A DNA stretch of 64,000 nt from DATBLY01 sp963705545 (GTDB lineage Bacteria; Actinomycetota; UBA4738; HRBIN12): positions 186,001 to 250,000 of the forward strand of contig CAVPJX010000005.1 in NCBI GenBank assembly GCA_963705545.1, written 5' to 3'. A model generated the notes under the pieces. It had not been told where the DNA came from, ran no database searches, and saw only the letters and a list, made by a program, of their open reading frames with translations. This document shows positions 1-9,793 of the stretch, piece after piece. Position numbers and translations under genes: made by a program. Every line of letters starts with the position of its first letter. Position 1 is the first letter of the stretch.

Positions 1-1
1 G

Positions 2-1189
2 GCGTTCCTGCGTGCGCAGGACCGGCGCGTCTTCTTCGACGCGGAGCACTTCTTCGACGGGTACGTGAGCGACCCTGCGTTCGCGGTGCGGGTGCTCGAG
101 GCGGCTCGGGACGCCGGAGCGGAACGGCTGGTGCTCTGCGACACGAACGGCGGGATGCTGCCGGCCGATGTCGCCCGGATCGTGAGGGACGTGGCCGGTC
201 GGATGGAGACGCCGATCGGGATCCACGTCCACAACGACGCGGGTTGCGCGGTCGCGAACTCCCTGATCGCGGTCGAAGAGGGCGCGTTCCAGGTCCAGGG
301 GGTGGTGAACGGCTACGGCGAGCGCACGGGCAACGCCGACCTGATCCCGATCGCGGCGAACCTCGTGCTGAAGATGGGGGCCGACTGCCTGCCGCCGGGG
401 GCCGAGGCGCGGCTCACCGAGACGGCGCACTTCGTGGCGGAGGTCGCGAACCTCGCGCCGGACGCGCGCCAGCCGTACGCGGGCCGTTACGCGTTCACCC
501 ACAAGGCGGGCCTGCACGCGAGCGGCGTCGCCCGGATGGAGGACGCGTACGAGCACGTCCGTCCGGGCGCGGTCGGCAACCGCCGGGGCGTGGTCGCGAG
601 CGACCTCGGGGGAGCGGCGACCCTGCGGATGAAGGCTACGGAGTTCGGGATCGACCTGCCCGAGGAGGCGATCGCCCGGCTCGTCACGGAGCTGAAGGAC
701 CGCGAGGCGCGCGGCTACACCTTCGAGGTGGCCGACGCGTCGCTCGAGCTGCTGATGCGCCGGGCGAGCGGGTGGGAGCAGTCGTTCTTCCGCGTCGAGA
801 GCTATCGCGTCCACGTCGAGGAGCGCGTCGACGACGGCGAGCCGCCGCTCGCGGAGGCGACGGTCAAGGTCCGGACGAACGGGACGAGGCACATCGAGTC
901 GGCGGAGGGCCACGGTCCCGTCGGCGCCTTGGACGACGCGCTCCGCAAGGCGCTCGAGAACGAATACCCGGCGCTCGCGGAGATGACGCTCGAGGACTTC
1001 CGCGTGCGGGTGCTCGACGAGACGCACGGCACCGGCGCGATCGTCCGCGTGCTGATCGACCTGTCGAACGGCGAACGGGAGTGGACCACGGTCGGCGTCT
1101 CGGAGAACATCATCGAGGCCTCGTGGGACGCGCTCGTCGACGGCTACCTGTACGGCCTGCTGCATCCCCGCGAGGATCGCGAGGCGTGA
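2..1189 (+). CDS. cimA: citramalate synthase, C-terminal part (cut by left edge)
   Basis: Condenses acetyl-CoA with pyruvate to (R)-citramalate, the first step of the threonine-independent route to isoleucine. The frame is open from base 2, so the gene enters from the left; a GTG at 65 is internal. The visible part begins in the TIM barrel with VFFDAEHFFDGY, typical of CimA and homocitrate/isopropylmalate synthases. It continues with HVHNDAGCAVANS (metal-binding HxH region), NGYGERTGNADL and a His-containing THKAGLHASGV stretch. The last 150 or so residues are the LeuA-type dimerisation/allosteric domain, where isoleucine feedback would act. The overall arrangement fits the CimA/CimA-like branch better than LeuA. 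The N-terminal catalytic third lies outside the window. The GNAT gene begins one base after the stop, suggesting co-transcription. Confidence 0.9.
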   Translation, partial: AFLRAQDRRVFFDAEHFFDGYVSDPAFAVRVLEAARDAGAERLVLCDTNGGMLPADVARIVRDVAGRMETPIGIHVHNDAGCAVANSLIAVEEGAFQVQGVVNGYGERTGNADLIPIAANLVLKMGADCLPPGAEARLTETAHFVAEVANLAPDARQPYAGRYAFTHKAGLHASGVARMEDAYEHVRPGAVGNRRGVVASDLGGAATLRMKATEFGIDLPEEAIARLVTELKDREARGYTFEVADASLELLMRRASGWEQSFFRVESYRVHVEERVDDGEPPLAEATVKVRTNGTRHIESAEGHGPVGALDDALRKALENEYPALAEMTLEDFRVRVLDETHGTGAIVRVLIDLSNGEREWTTVGVSENIIEASWDALVDGYLYGLLHPREDREA

Positions 1190-1190
1190 C

Positions 1191-1712
1191 GTGGGCACCG
1201 TGACGATCCGCGACGCGTCGGTCGCGGACGCGCGGGAGATCGCGGAGCTGCACGTCGACGCGTGGCGGTGGGCCTACCGCGGTCTGATGCCCGATGCCGT
1301 CCTCGACGGGCTCTCGGTGGACGATCGAGAGGCGCGGTGGCGCGCCGAGCTGTCGGCGCCGCAGGCGGGCCAGGGGTGCCTGCTCGCCGGGAGCAGGGCA
1401 AGGTCGGTCGTCGGGTTCCTGAGCTTCGGCCCCCCCGAGGAGCCGGTCGCGGACGGCGATCTCGCAGAGGTGTACGCCCTCTACCTCGACCGAGCCGTGG
1501 TCGGGACCGGAGTCGGCCGCTCGCTGCTCGCAGCCGGCTCGAGCCGCCTCCGCGATGCCGGCTTCGCACGCGCGTTCCTGTGGGTCTTGGAGACGAACGA
1601 GCGTGCCCGGCGGTTCTACGAGCGGGCCGGCTGGGCATGGGACGGAAACACGAGCGCGCACCGCTACGACTGCGCGGAGCTCCCGATCGTGCGCTACGCC
1701 GCAGATCTCTGA
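1191..1712 (+). CDS. GNAT-family N-acetyltransferase
   Basis: A 173-residue single-domain acetyltransferase. The acetyl-CoA site is recognisable in YALYLDRAVVGTGVGRSLLA (V-x-x-x-x-x-G-x-G-x-A/S type motif A, near residues 95-115), followed by FLWVLETNERARRFYERAGW, the usual motif B with the Asn and the catalytic-region Tyr. The N-terminus (TIRDASVADAREIAELHVDAW) is the standard first strand and helix. The substrate cannot be told. The GTG start lies one base after cimA, so translation is probably coupled. The 3' end overlaps the convergent dacB gene by 19 bases. Confidence 0.85.
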   Translation: MGTVTIRDASVADAREIAELHVDAWRWAYRGLMPDAVLDGLSVDDREARWRAELSAPQAGQGCLLAGSRARSVVGFLSFGPPEEPVADGDLAEVYALYLDRAVVGTGVGRSLLAAGSSRLRDAGFARAFLWVLETNERARRFYERAGWAWDGNTSAHRYDCAELPIVRYAADL

Positions 1713-2959
1713 GCCGCCGCCGGCACGGCCTCGCGCATCGCGATCGCCGCGATCGCGTCCTCGAGGTCGATCGCCGTGGACTTGTAGAGCCCGGACGAGA
1801 CGATCGAGAACTCGATCCAGTCGCCGATCGTCCGGTTCCAGACCCAGCCGGACAGGGCGGAGATCTCGTCCAACGTGCCCGTCTTGGCCCGGACCCGCAC
1901 GTGGAAGAGTCGGCCTTCGAGCGTGCCCTGACCCGACGTCGGGAGGGCGAAGCGGAGCTTCGAGGCCCAGTCACGGGTGCCGGTCGCCCACAGGAGCCTC
2001 ACGATCCCCTGGGTCGTCACGCGGTTCGCGTAGGAGAGGCCTGACGCGTCGTGGTGCTCGAACGCGGGAGCGCCGTTCGCCGCCGTGAAGGCGTCGATCG
2101 CCGTCGCGCCGGACTCGATCGACCCGAGCCCGTTCGCCTCGAGGCCCAGGTACTTGCCGAGGACCTCCGCGTGGAAGTTCAGGGAGTCCGCGTCCATCCG
2201 CCGGAGCAGCTCGATCAGCGTCGCCGAGCGGATCGTGGCCACCTTCACGAGCGCGTCGGGCGCGGCGTCCATGCGGGCATCGCCCGCCACCGCGACGCCC
2301 AGGCGACGGAGCTCCCTGCGGAACCACGTTGCCCCGCGACGCTCGGGATCATCGATGTGGCTGCCGTTCGGACCGACGTTGCCGGCGAACGTGAGCGCCG
2401 TCGGGAACGGCACCTCGTCCGCCTGGAAGTAGTCCTTCCAGCCGATGGCCCACCAGTCCCGTTCGAACGGGCCCGTGTCGGCGACGATCGATCCGTCGAC
2501 CCGCGTGATCCCAGCGGCGACCACCGCCTCGGCCAGCTCCGTGAGGCGCCCGCGGTCGATCTCCGGATCGCCGTTGCCGACGATCCACAGATCGCCCGCG
2601 ACCACGCCGTCCACCGGGGTCGTGACGGCCATCGCGCGGGTCGCGATGCGACGCCCCGCCGGGAACCGGTCCAGGAGCGCCATCGAGAGCAGGAGCTTCT
2701 CGTTCGAGGCCGGGATCCGCGGCACGGTCGCGAGATGGCGGTACCAGTAGGTCCCGTCGTTCCCGATCGCGACCGACATCGCCCGGCCGCCGATCAAGCC
2801 ATCGATGCGCGATCGCCAATCCCCCGGCTCGCCGGCTCGATGGGGCGGGGCGGGCATCGGCGTGCGCCGGGCCGCCGCGGGGATCGCCGCCCGGGCGGGC
2901 CCGGCCACGATCACGGCCGCCGCCACGGAGACGACGAGGACCAGGGAACGGGCGCGCAT
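1694..2959 (-). CDS. dacB: D-alanyl-D-alanine carboxypeptidase/endopeptidase (PBP4, peptidase S13)
   Basis: A periplasmic or wall-side serine peptidase that trims D-Ala from peptidoglycan stems or cuts 4-3 cross-links. At 421 residues it is a little shorter than E. coli PBP4. An N-terminal signal peptide is seen (MRARSLVLVVSVAAAVIVAG then ARA). The three active-site motifs are present: SNEK near residue 84 (S-x-x-K), SLN near 258 and KTG near 358. The open frame extends upstream to 3220, but the ATG at 2959 is chosen because it places the signal peptide at the N-terminus. It lies 79 bases downstream of the GGDEF-EAL gene on the same strand and may be the last gene of that run. Confidence 0.9.
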   Translation of the reverse strand: MRARSLVLVVSVAAAVIVAGPARAAIPAAARRTPMPAPPHRAGEPGDWRSRIDGLIGGRAMSVAIGNDGTYWYRHLATVPRIPASNEKLLLSMALLDRFPAGRRIATRAMAVTTPVDGVVAGDLWIVGNGDPEIDRGRLTELAEAVVAAGITRVDGSIVADTGPFERDWWAIGWKDYFQADEVPFPTALTFAGNVGPNGSHIDDPERRGATWFRRELRRLGVAVAGDARMDAAPDALVKVATIRSATLIELLRRMDADSLNFHAEVLGKYLGLEANGLGSIESGATAIDAFTAANGAPAFEHHDASGLSYANRVTTQGIVRLLWATGTRDWASKLRFALPTSGQGTLEGRLFHVRVRAKTGTLDEISALSGWVWNRTIGDWIEFSIVSSGLYKSTAIDLEDAIAAIAMREAVPAAAQRSAA

Positions 2960-3038
2960 GGGCACCGATGGTAGAGAACGGGACCCCGGATGTCCGGTGG
3001 GGAGCCGCGGGTCTTCCTCGACCTGGGGCTCGGGGGAT

Positions 3039-6000
3039 CTACAGGGGGTCAGCGCCGCCGGCGAGGACGTCGGCCTCGCGCTGCATGTCCGAGCGGTCGT
3101 CGAGCAGCCGATGCAGGGCTTCCTCCGCGAGGGGCCGTGAGAAGTAGAAGCCCTGCCCGTAGTCGCAATGGAGCTCCAGGAGACGCTCCAGCTGGTCGGC
3201 CCGCTCGATCCCCTCGGCAACCGGCTTCAGGTTCAGGATGCCGGCGAGCTCGATCACCGCGGCCGTGAGGGCCGAAGGCTCCCCGTCCTCGCTGACGCCG
3301 TCGATGAACGACTTGTCCACCTTCAGGATGTCCACGGGGAACCGGCGCACGTAGTTCAGCGAGGAGTACCCGGTCCCGAAGTCGTCGATCGCGAGCTGCA
3401 CGCCGAGGGCCTTCAGCTCGTGGAGCCGGCCGATCGCGAGCTCCATGTCCTGCATCATCACGCTCTCGGTGATCTCGAGCGTCAGCGTCGCGGGGTCGAG
3501 GCCGGTCTCCTCGAGGATCGCGCTCACCTCGTCGACGATCTCGGGCCGTGCGACCTGGCGCGCCGAGAGGTTGACCGCCATGTGGAGCGGCGGCTCCATC
3601 GGGTAGCGGCGCTGGAGCCTGACCGCGTAGTGCGCGGCCTCGCCGAGCACCCATCGTCCGATCGGGACGATCAACCCGGTCTCCTCGGCGAGCGGGATGA
3701 ACTCGAGTGGGGGCACGATCCCTCGGCGGGGGTGGTTCCAGCGGATCAGGGCCTCGACGCCGGAGACGCGCCCCGACCCGAGCTCGATCACGGGCTGGTA
3801 GTGCAGCACGAACTCCCCGTGCTCGAGCGCCCGCTGGAGGTCGGCCTTGAGCTCCAGCCGGCGGAGCGCCGTGTCGTGCATCTCCGGCTCGAACAGCTGG
3901 TACCGACCCTTGCCGGCCTCCTTCGCCATGTACATCGCGACGTCGGCGTTGCGCAGGAGCTCCTCCGCGGCCGTCCGCCCGTCCCCTTCGCCCTCCGAGA
4001 TCGCGATCCCGACGCTCGTGCGGACGAACACCTCGGTCCCGTCCAGCTCGAACGGCGCGTCGAACGACCGGAGGATCCGCTCGGCGACGTCCGCCGCCTG
4101 GATCCCCTCGCCCGAGTCCTCGAGCAGGATCGCGAACTCGTCGCCGCCCAGGCGCGCGGCGGTGTCGGCGGCGCGCAGCGTCTGGCGCAGGCGCTCGCCC
4201 ACCTCCGCCAGCAGCCGGTCGCCCGTCGCGTGCCCGAGCGAGTCGTTGATCGTCTTGAAGTCGTCCAGGTCCATGAACAGCACCGCCACCGGCCGTCGAT
4301 CGCGCTCCTGCCACTCGATCGCGTGCCGGACCCGGTCGTGGAACAGCGCCCGGTTCGCCAGGTTCGTGATCGGGTCGTGGAACGCCTGGTGGGCCAGCTG
4401 CTCCTCGAAGGCCTTGCGCTCGCTGATGTCGCGGGTGTTCAGCACGATGCCCCTCACGTTCTCGTCGTGCAGCAGGTCGGTCCGCAGCGTCTCGACGTGT
4501 CGGTAGCGACCGTCGCGCGTGCGGACCTGGAAGGCCATCGTGACCCCGCTGGACTCGGCCGTCTGGGTGAGGAACGACAGGACCCGGGTCTTGTCCTCCG
4601 GGTGAACCAGCTCCGTGAACCGCGTGCCCTCGAGCTCCTCGGGCGGGAAGCCGAGGACGCCGGCGCTCGAGGGGCTCGCCCAACGGATCGTCGCGTCGGC
4701 GTCGATCATCGTGACCACGTCGGATGAGTTCTGCACGAGCGAGGCGAACCGCGCCTCGGACTGACGCAGCAGCAGGTCCTCGGTCAGGGCGGCGCTCTCC
4801 AGGGCGAGGGCCACTTGCGATGCGAGCGCCTGGAGGCTGTCGGCGACCGTGAGTGGCATCCCCTCGGGCGTACCCACGACGAGCATCCCGCGGAACTCGT
4901 CCCGGACGAACAGCGGCGTCACCTGGACGGAGCCGTCCTCCTCGCGCGGCAGCGCGAGGGGGTCGCGCAGGACGCTCTCGTACGTCTTGACCAGGTACCC
5001 GTCGCGATCCAGGAGGCGCTGCCGCTTCCATTCCTGCAGGAGCGTCAGCGGGAACCGGATGCCCCGCGCCTCGTCACGGCCGCCGGCCGCGGCGACCACG
5101 ATCAGGTCCTCGCCCGGGCCGGCCGACGGGTCGACCTCGCAGAGCCGGACGCCCGATCCCGGCCCGGCGAGCGTGACGGCGGCCGTGATCGCGGCGGTGT
5201 GGATCTCCTCGGCGTTCGTGGCGGTCACGAGCGCGGCTCCGGCCTCGCGCAGGGCGCGCTCGCGCGCGGCGGCTTGTTCGTTCTTGCGCACCAATCCCGC
5301 CATCCTCGCGATCACGAGCAGGAAGAGCAGGATCGAGGAGCCCAGCACGACCAGGTCGTCGGCGCGCGCCGCCGCGCCCTCCGGGGTCTCGCTCGCGAGT
5401 TGCATCGTGAGGATCGCGTCGGTGACCGGGGCGATCAGCGAGACCGCCGCCAGCAGGACGAGCCGGCCCTTCGTGAGCGTGGATCCGCGCTCGGTCGAGC
5501 GCTCCGTGAGGGTCCGGGCGGACGGATGGAGCGCGGCGGCCCCCACGAGGAGGTAGAAGGCCGCCCACCCCGCCTCCAGGAAGCCGGTCGTGTTGTCGTA
5601 CCCGCCGTGCAGCACCTTCCAGCCGTAGAGGCTGTCGGTGACGAACAGGGCGACGAGCCCGCCGAGCAGCAGGTAGAACGCCGGTGTGCGCTTGCCGGCA
5701 CCGACCGCCAAGCGGACCGCCACCGTGATCAGCATCAGGTCCATCACCGGGTAGCCGATCGCGACGAGCTTCTGGAGCAAGGTGAGCGACGAGTCCCGTG
5801 TGTACGGCGCGATCAGGAAGACCCACGACAGCACGCCCACGCCGATCGCGACGATCAGGGAGTCGATCACTCCGTCGCGGTCGCGCCCCGGGCTCCGCCG
5901 GCGCACGAGCAGCAGGATCCCCGCGATCAGGCAGGGGTAGACCGACAGGTAGAACAGGTCGCCGATCGAGGGATAGGGCAGCTCGGTCCCGAAGAACCGC

Positions 6001-6236
6001 TCGTAGTTGTAGGTGATCACGTCGCCCAGCACGAACAGCGTCTGACCGGCGGCGATCAGGATCCACGGCAGGCGGTTGCCGGCGTCCCGACGGCGCAGCG
6101 AGAGGGAGATCACGATCGGGGAGGAGAGACCGATCGCGTTGAACAGGGCGCCCGAGCGGGCCCCGGGGACGAACAGGAACACCGCCGTCGCGGCGCAGCC
6201 CAGCGACAGGTACACGAGCCACGCTCGTCTCCTCAT
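3039..6236 (-). CDS. multi-TM sensor-GAF-PAS-GGDEF-EAL cyclic-di-GMP enzyme
   Basis: A 1065-residue membrane protein likely to make and/or degrade c-di-GMP. Residues 1-320 form about eight hydrophobic segments with conserved loops GDVITYNYERFFGTE, PSIGDL and LHGGYDNTTG. A GAF-like domain spans about 322-490 and a PAS domain about 497-620 with its C-terminal RHVETLRTDL region. GGDEF follows (intact LGGDEFAILLED near residue 695), then EAL (GVEALIRWNHP near 825, DDFGTGYSSLNY and the usual late VAEGIE). Both catalytic signatures look intact, so it may be bifunctional. The membrane module is nearly the same as in the histidine kinase ending at 9761, two genes upstream. The ATG at 6236 starts directly before the first TM segment. 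Gaps of 61 and 79 bases to its neighbours suggest one transcript. Confidence 0.92.
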   Translation of the reverse strand: MRRRAWLVYLSLGCAATAVFLFVPGARSGALFNAIGLSSPIVISLSLRRRDAGNRLPWILIAAGQTLFVLGDVITYNYERFFGTELPYPSIGDLFYLSVYPCLIAGILLLVRRRSPGRDRDGVIDSLIVAIGVGVLSWVFLIAPYTRDSSLTLLQKLVAIGYPVMDLMLITVAVRLAVGAGKRTPAFYLLLGGLVALFVTDSLYGWKVLHGGYDNTTGFLEAGWAAFYLLVGAAALHPSARTLTERSTERGSTLTKGRLVLLAAVSLIAPVTDAILTMQLASETPEGAAARADDLVVLGSSILLFLLVIARMAGLVRKNEQAAARERALREAGAALVTATNAEEIHTAAITAAVTLAGPGSGVRLCEVDPSAGPGEDLIVVAAAGGRDEARGIRFPLTLLQEWKRQRLLDRDGYLVKTYESVLRDPLALPREEDGSVQVTPLFVRDEFRGMLVVGTPEGMPLTVADSLQALASQVALALESAALTEDLLLRQSEARFASLVQNSSDVVTMIDADATIRWASPSSAGVLGFPPEELEGTRFTELVHPEDKTRVLSFLTQTAESSGVTMAFQVRTRDGRYRHVETLRTDLLHDENVRGIVLNTRDISERKAFEEQLAHQAFHDPITNLANRALFHDRVRHAIEWQERDRRPVAVLFMDLDDFKTINDSLGHATGDRLLAEVGERLRQTLRAADTAARLGGDEFAILLEDSGEGIQAADVAERILRSFDAPFELDGTEVFVRTSVGIAISEGEGDGRTAAEELLRNADVAMYMAKEAGKGRYQLFEPEMHDTALRRLELKADLQRALEHGEFVLHYQPVIELGSGRVSGVEALIRWNHPRRGIVPPLEFIPLAEETGLIVPIGRWVLGEAAHYAVRLQRRYPMEPPLHMAVNLSARQVARPEIVDEVSAILEETGLDPATLTLEITESVMMQDMELAIGRLHELKALGVQLAIDDFGTGYSSLNYVRRFPVDILKVDKSFIDGVSEDGEPSALTAAVIELAGILNLKPVAEGIERADQLERLLELHCDYGQGFYFSRPLAEEALHRLLDDRSDMQREADVLAGGADPL

Positions 6237-6297
6237 GGGGTGGGTATCGACCGCCCGCGACCCTTGCCTTAGCCGGCCGGAAGGCGATATCCCCAGG

Positions 6298-7587
6298 TCA
6301 GGAAGGCGAACCGATGGCGGTCGCCGCGACCACCGCCTCGCCTTCGGACCCCTCCGGCGGGTACATCGGGTGCTCGACCTCGACGGAGCGCATCCCCGGC
6401 AGGAACAGGAACGAGAGCGTCACGACGGCGCCCACCACCCCGGCGGCGACGAGGGTCTGTCGGGCCCCGATCGCCCCGGCGACCGGGCCCGTCAGTGCGA
6501 ACGACAGGGGGAGCAGGCCGATCGACACGAACCAGTCCAGGCTGGAGACGCGTCCGAGCAGCCGTCCGGGGACCAGCCGCTGCTTCGTGGTGACCCACAC
6601 GATCGTGCCGGCCGTCTCGAGGGCGTTGAACACGAGGCAGGCGACCATCGCCTGCCAGGCGAGGTTGGCCAGTCCATAGCCGGCGACGGCGAGCGTCGAG
6701 CCCGTCCAGGCCAGGTACATGAACGTGATGTAGCGACGAGGCGCGCCGCGGTGGCCCACGATCAGGGCGGCGGTGATCGAGCCGATGCCGCCCATCGCCA
6801 AGATGAATCCCAGGTCCGCGGCGCTCCCGCCGAGTTCGTTCTTCACCAGGAACGGCAGCAGGACCTCCTGCGGCCCGATGAAGACCAGGTACGCGAACGC
6901 GGCCGCGACGAGGGTCCCCCACAGCCACACCTGGGAGCGGACGTAGCGGAACCCCTCGCGCACGTCGGCGAACACCGAGGCCGGCTCCCTGGTCGAACGG
7001 GGGCGCGCCCGCATCAACAGCAGGGCCAGGATCGAGACGCCGAACGTCGCCGCGTCGGTCAGGAACGCGCCGCCCGGCCCCCACATCGCGATCAGGAAGC
7101 CACCGACCGCCGGCCCCGCCAGGCGCCACGCGGCCGGCCGCACGAACTGATCGATCGCGTTCGCCTTCGTGAGCTCGTCCCGTGGGACGAGATCGGGGAC
7201 GATCGCGTCGAAGGCCGGGCCGAAGAAGGCGTTCCCGGCGCCGTAGAGCCCGGCGAGCACGACCACGTGCCAGAGCTCGAGATCCCCGGCGAGCGACAGG
7301 ACGCCGAGCGTCCCCACCGCGATGCCGCGGACGGCGTCGGCCGCGATCATCACCCGCCGCCGCTCGAACCGGTCGCTGACCACCCCGCCGACGAGCAGGA
7401 GCACCAGATGCGGGATCGACATGGCGAGGCCCACGACCGACAGTGCGGTCGGCGCGTTCGAGAGCTCGTAGACCTGCCAGGCGAGGGTCACGATCGTGAT
7501 GCCGTCGCCGAACAACGACACGGTCATCCCGATCCAGAGGAGCCGGAAGTCACGGTGGCGGAGCGGATCGAGCAGGCGACCGCTCAC
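6298..7587 (-). CDS. MFS transporter (enterobactin exporter-like/MFS_3)
   Basis: A 429-residue, roughly twelve-TM transporter of the major facilitator superfamily. The start of the MFS_3/EntS-type fold is visible: HRDFRLLWIGMTVSLFGDGI, then the loop 2-3 motif VSDRFERRRVMIAAD and the mid loop VPRDELTKANAIDQ. The substrate is unknown; relatives export siderophores, macrolides and other small molecules. The frame continues far upstream as an antisense-free shadow; the GTG at 7587 is chosen because a GGAGG sits 11 bases before it and the protein then begins at the family's usual N-terminus. It sits between the histidine kinase (53-base gap) and the GGDEF-EAL gene (61-base gap), so it may carry the ligand sensed by the shared sensor module; that is inference. 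Confidence 0.85.
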   Translation of the reverse strand: MSGRLLDPLRHRDFRLLWIGMTVSLFGDGITIVTLAWQVYELSNAPTALSVVGLAMSIPHLVLLLVGGVVSDRFERRRVMIAADAVRGIAVGTLGVLSLAGDLELWHVVVLAGLYGAGNAFFGPAFDAIVPDLVPRDELTKANAIDQFVRPAAWRLAGPAVGGFLIAMWGPGGAFLTDAATFGVSILALLLMRARPRSTREPASVFADVREGFRYVRSQVWLWGTLVAAAFAYLVFIGPQEVLLPFLVKNELGGSAADLGFILAMGGIGSITAALIVGHRGAPRRYITFMYLAWTGSTLAVAGYGLANLAWQAMVACLVFNALETAGTIVWVTTKQRLVPGRLLGRVSSLDWFVSIGLLPLSFALTGPVAGAIGARQTLVAAGVVGAVVTLSFLFLPGMRSVEVEHPMYPPEGSEGEAVVAATAIGSPS

Positions 7588-7640
7588 GGGTGCCCGACCC
7601 TCCGCCACGTCCGCCGTCCTCCTCGTCCGTTCGCGCCTCG

Positions 7641-9761
7641 TCAGGCGCCCGCCGTCGCGCTCGCCCGACCGTCCGCTGGCGCGGCGCCCTCGTCCGTCCC
7701 CCCGGGCAGGTGCACGCGGAACGATGCGCCGCCACCCTCGCGCTCCTCCACCCACGCACGGCCGCCGTGCAGCTCGGCGAAGCGGGCGACGAGCGAGAGT
7801 CCGATCCCGACGCCGGGGGAGTGCTTGATGACCTCGCTGCCCTGCCGGAACGGCTCGAAGATCGATTCGCGAAGCTCGGGGTCGATCCCCGGCCCCGCGT
7901 CCTCGATCGTCAGGAGCACGCCGTCCGGTCCTCCGGAGGCGCCGACCCAGATCGGGGTCTCGGCGGGCGTGTACCGGATCGCGTTCGTCACGAGGTTCTC
8001 GACGATCCGCTCGACCTGGGCCGGGTCCACGTGCGCGATCACGGGGGCCGTCGTCAGCATCTCGAGGCGGTGGTTCTCGCCGTTCGCCTCCTCGAGCACC
8101 GACTGGAGGATCCGGGTCACGTCGACGAAGTCGCGCTGCGGCTCCACGATCCCCCGGGAGATCCGATCCAGGTCCAACAGGTTCGTCAGCAGCCGGTGCA
8201 GCTTGCGGGCGTTCGACGCGATCCGGCCCACCAGGTCTCGGGAGTCCTCGGGGTCGAGATCGACGCCGTTCTCCAGCGTCAGGGCGCATCCGAGGATGCT
8301 CGTCAGGGGCGTCCGGAGGTCGTGCGAGACGGCCTGGAGGAACGAGTTCTGCATCTCGTGCAGCGATCGCAGCCTGGACGCCGCCTCCTTCTCGGTGTCG
8401 AGGGCCTGCACCAGGCGGGCCTCCGCCTGCTTCTGCTCGGTCACGTCGTACATCACGCCCTGCAGGTACATGGGGCGCCCGTCCTCGCCCTCGAGCGCTT
8501 CGGCCTCTTCGCGGATCCAGATCACGCGTCCGTTGCTGCCGACGATCCGGTACTCGCAGCGCATCCGACCCTCGCCGCTCTGGACCCGGAGCTCGGCGTC
8601 GAGGGCGGCCTGGCGATCCTCCGGCAGGATCCGCTCGCGCCAGAGCTCCGCCTGGTCCATCCACTCGGCGGCCGAGAACCCGAGGATCGACTCGATCTGC
8701 GGGCTGATGTAGCGCCAGGCGCCGTCGCGTCCGAACTCGGCGATGTAGACCACGGCGGGCAGCCCCTCGACGAGCGACCGATACTTCTCCTCCGCCTCGC
8801 GCAGGGCGCGTTCGGTCCGTCGGTACTTGCCGACGTCGACCATCAGCAGGTTCAGCCGCACCAACACCAGGACGAACAGGACCGCGGAGGCCCCGGCGAG
8901 GACCGGGACGTCCACGACGACGCCGCGCAAGCCCTGGACCGCGAGGACCGTCGGCGCGATCAGCGACGCCCCCGCCAGGAGCACCAAGCGGCGCTTCGTG
9001 TTCACGACCTCGCCCTCGGGGGTCGGCTCGTCCAGGCTCGCCATCGACGGGTGCAGGGCGGCCGCGGCCCACAGGAGGAAGAAGAACCCCCAGCCGAGCT
9101 CGAGCAGCCCGGTCGTGTTGTCGTAGCCGCCGTGGAGCAGGATCCAGGTGTAGATCGTGTCGGTGACGAAGACGACGGCGACCGACGCCGCCATCAGGAA
9201 GAACGCGGGCGATCGCTTCCCTCGCCCGACCGCGAGCCGGACGACGACCGCGAACAGGAACAGGTCCATCATCGGGTACGCGATCGCGGTGAGCTTCTCG
9301 ATGAGGCGCAGGCTCTCGTCGTGCACGTACGGCGCCAGCAGGAACACCCAGGACAGCGTCCCGACCCCGATCGTCACGATCAGCGAGTCGATCAGGCTCG
9401 CGCGGTCGCTCCCCGGGCTGCGACGGCGGAGCATGAGCAGGAGACCGGCGATCAGGAACGGGTAGACCGAGAGGTACAGGAGGTCGCCGATCGAGGGGAA
9501 CGGCGGCTCCGTGCCGAAGAACCGCTCGTAGTTGTAGGTGATCACGTCGCCCGAAACCCACAAGGCGAGGCCCGCCGCGACCAGGTACCACGCCAGCCGC
9601 TGGTGGGGGCGGTGCATCCGAACCCCGGCGAGGATCGCGACGACCGCGGAGACCCCGATCAGGTTGTAGAGCCACCCGACGCGGATCGCGTGCACGAAGA
9701 CGAAGGCGGTGAGGATCAGCCCGCCCACGAGCAGGTAGAGCCACCAGGCCCGTTGCTTCAT
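7641..9761 (-). CDS. multi-TM sensor-PAS histidine kinase
   Basis: A 706-residue membrane sensor kinase. Residues 1-315 are the same eight-or-so-TM module as in the GGDEF-EAL protein ending at 3039, including GDVITYNYERFFGTE, PSIGDLLYLSVYP and LHGGYDNTTG. A PAS domain (about 320-445) follows. The HisKA box SHDLRTPLTSILG has its phospho-His near residue 476. The HATPase_c domain has an N box (VENLVTNAIRYTP), G1 (EDAGPGID) and G2 (GVGIGLSLVARFAELHGG). No response regulator gene adjoins it; the nearest receiver-like genes (15-17 kb) have degenerate receivers. The ATG at 9761 sits 32 bases after the alpha-oxoamine synthase stop, which suggests co-expression with that enzyme. Confidence 0.93.
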   Translation of the reverse strand: MKQRAWWLYLLVGGLILTAFVFVHAIRVGWLYNLIGVSAVVAILAGVRMHRPHQRLAWYLVAAGLALWVSGDVITYNYERFFGTEPPFPSIGDLLYLSVYPFLIAGLLLMLRRRSPGSDRASLIDSLIVTIGVGTLSWVFLLAPYVHDESLRLIEKLTAIAYPMMDLFLFAVVVRLAVGRGKRSPAFFLMAASVAVVFVTDTIYTWILLHGGYDNTTGLLELGWGFFFLLWAAAALHPSMASLDEPTPEGEVVNTKRRLVLLAGASLIAPTVLAVQGLRGVVVDVPVLAGASAVLFVLVLVRLNLLMVDVGKYRRTERALREAEEKYRSLVEGLPAVVYIAEFGRDGAWRYISPQIESILGFSAAEWMDQAELWRERILPEDRQAALDAELRVQSGEGRMRCEYRIVGSNGRVIWIREEAEALEGEDGRPMYLQGVMYDVTEQKQAEARLVQALDTEKEAASRLRSLHEMQNSFLQAVSHDLRTPLTSILGCALTLENGVDLDPEDSRDLVGRIASNARKLHRLLTNLLDLDRISRGIVEPQRDFVDVTRILQSVLEEANGENHRLEMLTTAPVIAHVDPAQVERIVENLVTNAIRYTPAETPIWVGASGGPDGVLLTIEDAGPGIDPELRESIFEPFRQGSEVIKHSPGVGIGLSLVARFAELHGGRAWVEEREGGGASFRVHLPGGTDEGAAPADGRASATAGA

Positions 9762-9793
9762 GTCCGTGGTATCGACGCGGGCCGGAACCGACC

